The notes under the pieces: model-generated
Told to the model about the DNA's origin: nothing
What the model saw: the letters and a program-made list of their open reading frames with translations, nothing else
The model's database searches: none
Assembly: GCA_018710845.1 (NCBI GenBank)
Contig: DVJB01000061.1
Span: forward strand, 34,237 to 98,236
DNA length: 64,000 bases
Source of the DNA: Candidatus Onthomonas avicola
GTDB taxonomy: Bacteria > Bacillota > Clostridia > Oscillospirales > Oscillospiraceae
Reading direction: 5' to 3'
Position numbers and translations under genes: made by a program
In this document: positions 39,238-48,009 of the stretch, in pieces
Position numbering within the stretch: position 1 is the stretch's first letter
How the letters are laid out: every line of letters starts with the position of its first letter

Positions 39238-39272
39238 CCCCGCCGCAGGCCGAGCCCGCGGCGGGGATTTTT
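39238..39272 (+). terminator. Intrinsic terminator of cls, displaced by the MITE-like insertion
   Basis: CCCCGCCGC-aggccgagccc-GCGGCGGGG-ATTTTT. Confidence 0.75.
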
Positions 39273-39410
39273 GCGCTGGGCAGAGTGGGAGGCGGCCTTT
39301 TTTGGGCGGGAGGACAAAAAATGATTGCCTTCACCGATGGAATGTGCTAAACTGTTCACAATCTGTCAAAACACCATGAATAATCTGTGAACGAGATGGG
39401 AGGAACTGTT

Positions 39411-40973
39411 TTGGACAGCACTGCAATTCAAAACCTGATCGCCATGATCTGTTATATGGCGATTGTCATCGGGATCGGCGTCTATTTTGCCCGCCGGGCC
39501 AACCGGAGCTCGGAGGACTACTTCATCGGCGGCCGGACCCTCGGCCCGTGGATCGCCGCGATGAGCGCGGAGGCCTCCGATATGAGCGGCTGGCTGCTGA
39601 TGGGCCTACCCGGCGTGGCCTACTGGTGCGGCATCGCCGACGCGGCCTGGACGGCGATCGGCCTAGGCGTCGGTACGTATCTCAACTGGCTGCTGGTGGC
39701 CAAACGCCTGCGCCACTACTCCTATGTGGCGGGCAACGCGATCACCCTGCCCGACTTTTTCAGCAACCGCTTCAAGGAGAAGAAGAAGGTCCTGATGCTG
39801 ATCTCCTCGCTCTTTATCCTGATCTTCTTTGCAGTCTACGCGGGCAGCTGCTTTGTCACCTGCGGCAAGCTCTTCAGCACCCTGTTTGACGCGGATTACC
39901 GCATGATGGTGGTGGTCGGCGCGGTGTTCGTGCTGATCTATACCTTCCTCGGCGGATTTCTGGCCGAGAGCGCCTCTGACTTTATGCAGGCGATTGTGAT
40001 GGTCGGCGCGTTGGTGATCGTGCTGGTTCTGGGCACGGCGAACGCCGGCGGCCTGGGCGCGGTGATCGCCAATGCTGAGAGCATCCCCGGCTTCTTCACC
40101 TTCTTCGGCATGGCTACCCCCGAGCTGGGTGCGGACGGCCTGCAGGTGGTCTCCGAGGCGGGTGCGCCTGTCTTCGGCGCGGCGTCTGAGTACAGCCTGC
40201 TTACCATCCTCTCCACCGTCTCCTGGGGCCTGGGCTACTTCGGCATGCCGCAGGTGCTGCTGCGCTTCATCGCCATCCGCGACGCCAAGGAGCTGACCAA
40301 GTCCCGCCGGATTGCCACCGTCTGGGTGGTCATCTCGCTGACAGCCGCCGTGATGATCGGCGTGGTGGGCCGCGCCATGCTGCCCACCGCCCACCTGACT
40401 GCCTCGGATGCGGAGAATATCTTCGCCTCCATGGCTAATGTGCTGATGCACCCGCTGCTGGCCGGCATCGTCATGGCCGGCATTCTCGCCGCGACCATCA
40501 GCTCGTCTGACTCCTATCTGCTCATCGCTGCCTCCTCGCTGGCGAAAAACATCTATCAGGGCGTGATCCGCCGGGATGCCAGCGACAAGCAGGTCATGTG
40601 GATCAGCCGTATTGCTCTGATTGTGCTCGCCGTGGTGGGGATTGTGATCGCCATGGATGAGGACAGCGTGATCTTTACTATCGTCAGCTTTGCCTGGGCC
40701 GGCTTTGGCGCGACCTTTGGCCCGGTGATGCTCTTCTCCCTGTTCTGGAAGCGCACCACCCACGCCGGCGCGGTCGCCGGTATGCTCGGCGGCGGCTGCA
40801 TGGTGTTTATCTGGAACCTGCTCGTCCGCCCGCTCGGCGGCGTGCTGGATATCTACGAGCTGCTGCCTGCCTTCCTCTTCTCCTGCATTCTGATCGTGGT
40901 GGTCTCTCTGGCGACGCCGGTGCCCTCCACCGAGATCCAGGCGGAGTTTGAGACGGCCAAGCGCGCGCAGTGA
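39411..40973 (+). CDS. putP: Sodium/proline symporter-like SSS family transporter
   Basis: SSEDYFIGGRTLGPWIAAMSAEASDMSGWLLMGLPGVAY; TTG start with RBS GGGAGG (alternative GTG at 39387). Confidence 0.9.
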   Translation: MDSTAIQNLIAMICYMAIVIGIGVYFARRANRSSEDYFIGGRTLGPWIAAMSAEASDMSGWLLMGLPGVAYWCGIADAAWTAIGLGVGTYLNWLLVAKRLRHYSYVAGNAITLPDFFSNRFKEKKKVLMLISSLFILIFFAVYAGSCFVTCGKLFSTLFDADYRMMVVVGAVFVLIYTFLGGFLAESASDFMQAIVMVGALVIVLVLGTANAGGLGAVIANAESIPGFFTFFGMATPELGADGLQVVSEAGAPVFGAASEYSLLTILSTVSWGLGYFGMPQVLLRFIAIRDAKELTKSRRIATVWVVISLTAAVMIGVVGRAMLPTAHLTASDAENIFASMANVLMHPLLAGIVMAGILAATISSSDSYLLIAASSLAKNIYQGVIRRDASDKQVMWISRIALIVLAVVGIVIAMDEDSVIFTIVSFAWAGFGATFGPVMLFSLFWKRTTHAGAVAGMLGGGCMVFIWNLLVRPLGGVLDIYELLPAFLFSCILIVVVSLATPVPSTEIQAEFETAKRAQ

Positions 40974-40999
40974 CGACGGATCTAAATCGACGGTTTCCA

Positions 41000-41028
41000 G
41001 GGCCGCCCTCCCAGATGGAGGGCGGCCC
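41000..41028 (+). terminator. Hairpin downstream of putP (weak U-tract)
   Basis: GGGCCGCCCTCC-cagat-GGAGGGCGGCCC. Confidence 0.5.
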
Positions 41029-41282
41029 TATGTCCGGCCTGGACGTCAGAAAGTCTGTCAGCCCATCAGACAAAAAGTGGGGAAAGTTGGTCGATAGTGA
41101 CAGGAAGCGCCCGATTTCCTTCGATTTCTTTAGAAATGTGATTCCTTGTATTTCGACGGCCCGATTGGTATAATGAACAGGCAAGTTCACTTCCGCCCGG
41201 TCCTGCCGCGGCGGTTTGCATTGTTAGGGAGCCGGAGCGCGTCTCCGGCGTTTTGCACGGATTGGGAAAGGAGAACGACCGC

Positions 41283-42449
41283 ATGTTTCGCATCAAAACC
41301 CTCAATAAAATTGCGCCGGCCGGCCTGCGGGAGCTGGAGGCGGACCACTTTGAGGTCCGGGACGATCTGGAATCCTACGACGGGATTCTGGTCCGCTCCG
41401 CCAGCCTGCACAACGCGGACTTTCCGGAGGAGCTGCTGATCATCGCGCGGGCGGGTGCCGGCGTGAACAATATCCCGATCAGCCGCTGTTCTGAGCAGGG
41501 GATTGTGGTGCTCAATACCCCGGGCGCCAACGCCAACGCGGTGAAAGAGCTGGTGCTGGGGGCGCTGGTGTTCTCCTCCCGCGATATCTTCGGCGGCAGC
41601 CAGTGGGTCAACAACCGTGTGCTCGAAGGCGTGGACGTGACCACCGTGGTGGAAAAGGGCAAGGCGGCCTTTATTGGCCCGGAGATCTCCGGCAAGACGC
41701 TGGGCATCATCGGCCTGGGCGCGATCGGCGCGAAGGTGGCCAATGCCGCCGTGGCGCTGGGCATGAAGGTGATCGGCTATGACCCCTATCTGACGGTCCA
41801 CGCGGCGCTGGGGCTGGACACCCATGTGAGCCACACCACCGTGCTTGACGATGTGCTGCGCACGGCGGACTATATCACCATCCATGTGCCCTATAACAAG
41901 GAGACGGCCAACACGATTGACGCGGAGGCCATCGGGAAGATGAAGGACGGCGTGCGCATCATCAACTACGCGCGCGGCGAGCTGGTGGATAACGCCGCCA
42001 TGATCGACGCGCTGAATGCCGGCAAGGTGGCCCGGTACGCGACCGACTTTCCCACCAATGAGCTGGCCCGGACCCGCAATGTCATCTGCACCCCGCATCT
42101 GGGCGCTTCCACGCCGGAGAGCGAGGAGAACTGCGCCGTCATGGCCGCGCGGGAGCTGCGCGATTACCTGGAGAACGGCAATATCCTCAACTCGGTCAAT
42201 CTTCCGTCCGTCTCCATGCCGCGCAGCGGGGTCTGCCGGGTGTGCGTGATTCACCGAAATGTCCACTCCGTGCTGGCCAGCATCATGGGGATCTTCGGTC
42301 AGCTGGGTATTAACGTGGAAAACCTGACCAATAAGTCCCGCGGCGAGTACGCCTATACGATGGTGGACCTCAACACCGTGGTCGGGGCGGAGGTTGCCGC
42401 CCGGATTGCCGCCCTGGAGCAGGTCATCCGGGTGCGCGTGATTGACTGA
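41283..42449 (+). CDS. serA: D-3-phosphoglycerate dehydrogenase with ACT-like C-terminus
   Basis: LGIIGLGAIGAKVANAAVALGMKVIGYDPY, INYARGELVD; C-terminal GQLGINVENLTNKSRGEYAYTM. Confidence 0.9.
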   Translation: MFRIKTLNKIAPAGLRELEADHFEVRDDLESYDGILVRSASLHNADFPEELLIIARAGAGVNNIPISRCSEQGIVVLNTPGANANAVKELVLGALVFSSRDIFGGSQWVNNRVLEGVDVTTVVEKGKAAFIGPEISGKTLGIIGLGAIGAKVANAAVALGMKVIGYDPYLTVHAALGLDTHVSHTTVLDDVLRTADYITIHVPYNKETANTIDAEAIGKMKDGVRIINYARGELVDNAAMIDALNAGKVARYATDFPTNELARTRNVICTPHLGASTPESEENCAVMAARELRDYLENGNILNSVNLPSVSMPRSGVCRVCVIHRNVHSVLASIMGIFGQLGINVENLTNKSRGEYAYTMVDLNTVVGAEVAARIAALEQVIRVRVID

Positions 42450-42452
42450 CGG

Positions 42453-42495
42453 ATGCCCAACGCCGGCGATATTCCGCAGGCGTTGGGCATTTTTT
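42453..42495 (+). terminator. Intrinsic terminator after serA
   Basis: ATGCCCAACGCC ... GGCGTTGGGCAT TTTTT. Confidence 0.85.
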
Positions 42496-42524
42496 GCGTT
42501 TTGGCCAAAATTGGGAAGAAGATT

Positions 42525-42552
42525 TTGACAAACATAGTCCTTGTGGTATAAT
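42525..42552 (+). promoter_or_regulatory. SigA-type promoter for the LytTR regulator
   Basis: TTGACA-N16-TATAAT. Confidence 0.75.
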
Positions 42553-42598
42553 TGAAGCGATCCGGAGCGGTATATGGACACGGAAAGGGAGTGAGCGG

Positions 42599-43309
42599 AT
42601 GATTCGGATTGCCATCGTGGAGGATGAGGAGGCCTCTGTTCGCCAGCTGGAGGAATATTTGAAGATTTACCAGCGGGAGAGCGGCAATGAGCTGCGCGTG
42701 ACCGTGTTTGGCGACGGGGAGGAGATCGTCCGCCGCTATCAGCCCAATTTTGACATTATTCTGATGGATGTGCAGATGAAGCAGGTGGACGGCATGACCG
42801 CCGCCGAGATCATCCGCGGACAAGACCCGGAGGTAGTGATCCTCTTTATCACGAATATGGCCCAGTATGCCATCCACGGCTATGCGGTGGACGCCTTGGA
42901 CTACCTGCTCAAGCCGGTGAGCTATTTCGCCTTTTCCCAGCGGCTGGACCGGGCCATCGAGCGTCTGAAAAAGCGGACGACCCGCTATATCACCCTGCCC
43001 GTCCGCGGCGGCAGCCGGAAGCTGGATATCTCCGACATCCGCTATATCGAGAGTCAGGGACACAACCTGACGGTACACGTCCACAACGGGACGGTCACTG
43101 TCTCCGGCACGATGCGGGAACTGGAGGATGAGCTGGGACCCTACGGGTTCTTTCGCTGCAATAAGGGTTACCTGGTCAATCTGGAGCATGTGGACGCGGT
43201 GCGCGACGGCTGTGCCATTGTGGACGGGGAGTCTCTGCTCATCAGCCGGGGCCGGAAGAACGCCTTCCTCGAGGCGATCGCGAGCCATATGGGCGGGAGG
43301 CTGAAGTGA
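42599..43309 (+). CDS. LytTR-family response regulator
   Basis: IRIAIVEDEEASVRQLEEYL receiver, IILMDVQM; C-terminal LytTR (DIRYIESQGHNLTVHV...FFRCNKGYLVNLEHV). Confidence 0.92.
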   Translation: MIRIAIVEDEEASVRQLEEYLKIYQRESGNELRVTVFGDGEEIVRRYQPNFDIILMDVQMKQVDGMTAAEIIRGQDPEVVILFITNMAQYAIHGYAVDALDYLLKPVSYFAFSQRLDRAIERLKKRTTRYITLPVRGGSRKLDISDIRYIESQGHNLTVHVHNGTVTVSGTMRELEDELGPYGFFRCNKGYLVNLEHVDAVRDGCAIVDGESLLISRGRKNAFLEAIASHMGGRLK

Positions 43310-44634
43310 CAACGGAAGTCTTCCCCACCATCCCGAGGCTCTACACCGCCTTGGCACAGTGGCTGGCCTGCCTGCTGCTCATCCTGCACTACCACCGCCA
43401 GCGACGCCTGCATGGCCGGCGGCTGGTGCTGGTCAGCGCGCTGGCGCTGGCGGCGCTGGCGCTGGAGCTGGTGCTCACCGGCGGCCTGCCGGTGGCGTTC
43501 TGGATTCCGAGTATGATGGGGTCGGTGGCGCTGATGTACGCCTATCTTTCCGCCTGCCTTGATGTCTCCCCGGTCAGTGCGGGGTACTACTGCGTGCGCG
43601 CCTTCCTGCTCTCCGAGCTGGCCGCGTCACTGGAGTGGCAGCTCTACTACTACGGCGTGACCTATCTCGGCGTGCCCGCCGTGCCGTGGGTGGAGTGGAC
43701 GACGCTGGTGGTGATCTACGGCGCGGTGTTCTGGCTGGCCGTGCTGCTGGAGCGCCGGTGCAGCGACGATGGACGCAGCTACCCGGTGACTGCGCGGGAG
43801 CTGCTCTCCTGTGCCGCGATTGGGATCGCCGCCTTCTCCATCAGTAACCTGAGCTTCGTCTCATCAAACACGCCGTTCAGCGGCCGGGTGGCCCAGGAGG
43901 TCTACATTATCCGCACACTGGTGGATATCGGGGGTGTGGCGATCCTCTATGCCTACCACCTCCAGCGCCGCGAGCTGCGCCTGCGTTACGAGCGCGATGC
44001 GATTCAGAACGTCCTGCAGACGCAGTACACCCAGTACCGCCAGTCGCGCGAGAGCATCGACCTGATTAACCGGAAGTACCACGACCTGAAGCACCAGATC
44101 GCCGCCCTGCGCGCCGAGGGAGACCCCGCGCGCCGTGCCGCCTGGCTGGACGAGATGGAGAGCGATATCGCCGTCTACGAGGCGCAGAACAAGACGGGCA
44201 ACGGCGTGCTCGACACCGTCCTAACCGGCAAGAGCCTCTACTGCCAGAAGCACCAGGTCAACCTCACCTGCGTGGCGGACGGCTCGCTGCTGGACTTTAT
44301 GGACGTGATGGATATCTGTACCATCTTCGGCAACGCGCTGGACAACGCCATCGAGTCTGTCCTCCAGATTGCCGATAAGGACAAGCGGCTGATCCACCTG
44401 TCCGTGTCCGCGCAGCGCGGCTTTCTGCTCATCCAGGTGGAGAACTACTTTGAGGGGCACCTGGAGTTTCAGGAGGGCCTGCCGGTCAGCACGAAGGGGG
44501 ACAGCCGTTTCCACGGCTATGGCCTCAAGAGCATCCGATACTCCGCCGAGCGCTACGGGGGCACCCTGAGCGTGAGCGCGGAAAAGCAGTGGTTTAATCT
44601 GAATATTTTGATCCCGCTGAAACGCGCGGCCTGA
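43306..44634 (+). CDS. GHKL-domain sensor histidine kinase
   Basis: Multiple TMs; YHDLKHQI phosphoacceptor box; IFGNALDNAIESV N-box; GYGLKSIRY G-box. Confidence 0.9.
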   Translation: MTTEVFPTIPRLYTALAQWLACLLLILHYHRQRRLHGRRLVLVSALALAALALELVLTGGLPVAFWIPSMMGSVALMYAYLSACLDVSPVSAGYYCVRAFLLSELAASLEWQLYYYGVTYLGVPAVPWVEWTTLVVIYGAVFWLAVLLERRCSDDGRSYPVTARELLSCAAIGIAAFSISNLSFVSSNTPFSGRVAQEVYIIRTLVDIGGVAILYAYHLQRRELRLRYERDAIQNVLQTQYTQYRQSRESIDLINRKYHDLKHQIAALRAEGDPARRAAWLDEMESDIAVYEAQNKTGNGVLDTVLTGKSLYCQKHQVNLTCVADGSLLDFMDVMDICTIFGNALDNAIESVLQIADKDKRLIHLSVSAQRGFLLIQVENYFEGHLEFQEGLPVSTKGDSRFHGYGLKSIRYSAERYGGTLSVSAEKQWFNLNILIPLKRAA

Positions 44635-44671
44635 CAAACGGCTTGAATCGCGTGTGCTGCGGGGACATAGC

Positions 44672-44714
44672 ATCCCTGGACGTCAAAATGCACAAAAACG
44701 TCCGGGGATTTTTG
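44672..44714 (+). terminator. Intrinsic terminator after the histidine kinase
   Basis: ATCCCTGGACGT ... ACGTCCGGGGAT TTTT. Confidence 0.75.
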
Positions 44715-44855
44715 TATAACTTATGGATATTGCATGGCATCTTACGCAAGAAAATGAACAATTTGTGAAAAAAGACTTTTCTGCAAGCCGGAACTGTGCT
44801 ATACTGTGCAATGCTTAGGAAGCGACTTTATGTAAAAGAAGGAGGAAAACAAACC

Positions 44856-47822
44856 ATGCTAGCAATCAACTGGAACGACGTATGGAATGTGGTCAGCCTG
44901 GTCTTACCCCACCTGATCGCCATCGTTGTTGCGCTCATCGTGATGATCGCAGTGATCGTCGCGGTGATGAAGCAGCCCAAGCCCCTCAAACGCCTCATCC
45001 GGGGCGAGGCGGGCGTGGCCTTCGTCCTGGTGGTCCTGATCGTGGTCAACCTGATGACTGGTCCGCTGGAGACCCTGCTCACGTCCGTGGCGGGCAAGCC
45101 CCTGCGCGAGATCAGCGAGGAGAGCACCACCACCGCCACCGAGCTGGCGGCGGAGATCATCGCGGAGGGCACCGTTCTCCTGGAGAACGAGGACAACCTG
45201 CTGCCTCTGGGCTCCGACATCACGCTGAACGTGTTCGGCTGGGCGTCCTACAGCCCTGTCTACGGCGGCACGGGTTCCGGCTCCCTGAACGCGTCCTATC
45301 CCACCACCACCCTGATCGACGGCCTGAATCAGGCCGGCATCAGCACCAACACCGAGCTGACCGACTTCTACGCCGAGTACTGCGCCAGCCGTCCCTCCGT
45401 GTCCATGGGCGCCCAGGACTGGACGCTGCCCGAGCCCAACGTGAACCTGTACACCGATGAGATGATGACCAGCGCCAAGGAGTTCTCCGACACCGCGATG
45501 GTGGTCATCGGCCGTGTCGGCGGCGAGGGCGCGGACCTGCCCACCGACATGATGTCGGTAGTGAATGGTACCTGGATGAGTGAAAATACTCAGGGCGGCC
45601 TGAGCGCTTACTACAACGGCACCTACAACGAAGACCTCAACGAGGGCGCTGACTGGGACGAGGGCGACCACTTCCTGCAGCTGTCCAACCGCGAAGAGGA
45701 CCTGCTCGACCTGGTGTGCGAGAACTTTGACAACGTCATCGTCCTCTACAACGGCGCCAACCCCTTCGAGCTGGGCTTCGTGGAGGAATATCCCCAGATC
45801 AAGAGCGTCCTCTGGTGCGCCGGCGCCGGTCAGCCCGGCTTCACCGGCCTGGGCCAGGTGCTCTCCGGCGCGGCGAACCCCTCCGGCAAGCTGATCGACA
45901 CCTATGTGTACGACCTGACCACCACCCCGACCTGGAACAACTTTGGTAACTTCGGTTACACCAATATGGAAGAGTTCCGCTGCACCGCTGGCTTCAGCGA
46001 GGACGGCGTCCCCACCTTCGTCAACTACAACGAGGGCATCTATGTCGGCTACAAGTTCTATGAGACCGCCGCAGCCGAGGGCCTGATCAACTATGAGGAG
46101 ACCGTCCAGTATCCCTTCGGCTATGGCATGAGCTACACCTCCTTCACCCAGGAGATGCAGAACTTCGCCTTTGACGGGACCAACGTCACCTTCGACGTCG
46201 TCGTCACCAACACCGGCTCGGTCGCCGGCAAGGACGTGGTCGAGGTTTACTACAACCCGCCTTACACCAACGGCGGCATTGAGAAGGCGTCTGCCAACCT
46301 GATCGACTTCGGCAAGACCGGCCTGCTCGAGCCGAACGCCTCTGAGACTATCAGCTTCAGCATCGCGGCGGAAGATTTCGCTTCCTATGACTATCAGACC
46401 GCCGGCTGCTATGTGCTGGAGGCGGGCGACTATGTCATCTCCATCAACGCTGACTCTCACACCGTTCTCGACTCCGAGACCTTCTCCATCGAGAGCCCCA
46501 TCACCTATGACGAGAACAACAAGCGCGAGAGCGATCAGGTCGCCGCTGTCAACCAGTTCGACTTCGCCCGCGGTGAGTTCACCGTCCTCTCCCGCGCCGA
46601 CGGCTTTGCCAACTATGATGAGGCGACCGCCGCTCCCACCAACTTTGAGATGGATGAGGAGTCCAAGGCCGGCTTCTATCACACCAGCTATGTGAACGAC
46701 GACAGCGCCTCCATCGCCGATGAGGACCCGGATGCCGAGCCCATCACCACCGGCGCGGACAACGGACTGCAGCTCGCCGACCTGCGCGGCGTGGCCTATG
46801 ACGATCCGCAGTGGGATCTGCTGCTCGACCAGCTCACCCTGGAGGAGATGACCGACCTGATTGCCCTGGGCGGTTATCAGACTCTGGCCATTGAGTCCAT
46901 CGGCAAGTACCGCACGAACGACTGCGACGGCCCGGCCTCCATCAACAACAACTTCACCGGTCAGGGCTCCGTCGGCTTCCCGGCTGGCGTCATGATCGCC
47001 GCCACCTGGAGCAAGGACATCGCCTATCGCTTCGGCTCCTCCATCGGCGACATGGCCAACCAGATGGACACCGCCGGCTGGTATGCCCCAGCGATGAACA
47101 TCCACCGCAACGCCTTCGCCGGCCGTAACTTCGAGTACTACTCCGAGGACGGCGTCCTCTCTGGCATAATCGCCTCCCAGGGCGCGATGGGCGCCGCTCA
47201 GTACGGTGTGTACGCCTACCTGAAGCACTTCGCCCTCAACGACCAGGAGGGTAACCGGAACACCATGCTCTGCACCTGGGCGGACGAGCAGACCATCCGT
47301 GAGATCTATCTGAAGCCCTTCGAGATCTGCGTGAAGGACAACGTCGAGATGGGCGGCGCCACCGCCGGCTATCCTCTGGCCATCATGTCCTCCTTCAACT
47401 ACATCGGCAACCGCTGGACCGGCGGCTGCAACGAGCTGTGCAACGTCGTCCTGCGCGATGAGTGGGGACTTCAGGGCATGGTCCTGACCGACTATTTCGG
47501 CGTGTACGGCTACATGAACGCCGACCAGGCCATCCGCAACGGCACCGACTTCTGCCTGGTCAACTATGAGACCGAGACCAGCCGGGTTCGCTTCCAGGAG
47601 ACCAACGGCGCGCAGCAGGCGATGCGCACTGCCACCAAGAATATCCTCTACACTGTGGTCAACAGCCGCCAGTACAGCGAGGATGGCATCGCTTACTCCC
47701 TGACCCCGAACCGCTGGGAGACCATCCTGACCGGCGTCAACATCGGCGTGGGTGTGGTTCTGGCCGCCTGGGAAGTGCTGCTGATTGTCAACTACATGAA
47801 GCGCAAGAAGGCCGCGAAGTAA
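44856..47822 (+). CDS. Membrane-anchored GH3 glycosidase with permuted domain order
   Basis: N-terminal TMs, then GH3 C-domain (EGTVLLENEDNLLPL) and FnIII-like region (YPFGYGMSYTSF), then TIM-barrel (LTLEEMTDLI ... KHFALNDQE ... VLTDYFG), then C-terminal TM (VVLAAWEVLLIVNYMKRKK). Confidence 0.88.
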   Translation: MLAINWNDVWNVVSLVLPHLIAIVVALIVMIAVIVAVMKQPKPLKRLIRGEAGVAFVLVVLIVVNLMTGPLETLLTSVAGKPLREISEESTTTATELAAEIIAEGTVLLENEDNLLPLGSDITLNVFGWASYSPVYGGTGSGSLNASYPTTTLIDGLNQAGISTNTELTDFYAEYCASRPSVSMGAQDWTLPEPNVNLYTDEMMTSAKEFSDTAMVVIGRVGGEGADLPTDMMSVVNGTWMSENTQGGLSAYYNGTYNEDLNEGADWDEGDHFLQLSNREEDLLDLVCENFDNVIVLYNGANPFELGFVEEYPQIKSVLWCAGAGQPGFTGLGQVLSGAANPSGKLIDTYVYDLTTTPTWNNFGNFGYTNMEEFRCTAGFSEDGVPTFVNYNEGIYVGYKFYETAAAEGLINYEETVQYPFGYGMSYTSFTQEMQNFAFDGTNVTFDVVVTNTGSVAGKDVVEVYYNPPYTNGGIEKASANLIDFGKTGLLEPNASETISFSIAAEDFASYDYQTAGCYVLEAGDYVISINADSHTVLDSETFSIESPITYDENNKRESDQVAAVNQFDFARGEFTVLSRADGFANYDEATAAPTNFEMDEESKAGFYHTSYVNDDSASIADEDPDAEPITTGADNGLQLADLRGVAYDDPQWDLLLDQLTLEEMTDLIALGGYQTLAIESIGKYRTNDCDGPASINNNFTGQGSVGFPAGVMIAATWSKDIAYRFGSSIGDMANQMDTAGWYAPAMNIHRNAFAGRNFEYYSEDGVLSGIIASQGAMGAAQYGVYAYLKHFALNDQEGNRNTMLCTWADEQTIREIYLKPFEICVKDNVEMGGATAGYPLAIMSSFNYIGNRWTGGCNELCNVVLRDEWGLQGMVLTDYFGVYGYMNADQAIRNGTDFCLVNYETETSRVRFQETNGAQQAMRTATKNILYTVVNSRQYSEDGIAYSLTPNRWETILTGVNIGVGVVLAAWEVLLIVNYMKRKKAAK

Positions 47823-47860
47823 TTCAAGGCAATCGTATCCTGCGTCCCTGCAAGCTTTTC

Positions 47861-47956
47861 GGCTCCCCGGTCCAACCGGCCGGGGAGCCCCCACATCCGC
47901 CGCCTGACGGATGTGGGCCTGTCCAAGAGGCCCGGCAACGGGCTTTTTGGACAGGC
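47861..47956 (+). repeat. Three consecutive hairpins between two GH3 genes
   Basis: GGCTCCCCGG/CCGGGGAGCC; CCACATCCG/CGGATGTGG; GCCTGTCCAA-gag-GCCCG-gcaa-CGGGC-ttt-TTGGACAGGC. Confidence 0.65.
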
Positions 47957-48009
47957 TGGACCGGACCTGTCCGGGCGAGAACTGTATCAACGTGTAGAGG
48001 GAGGATATC

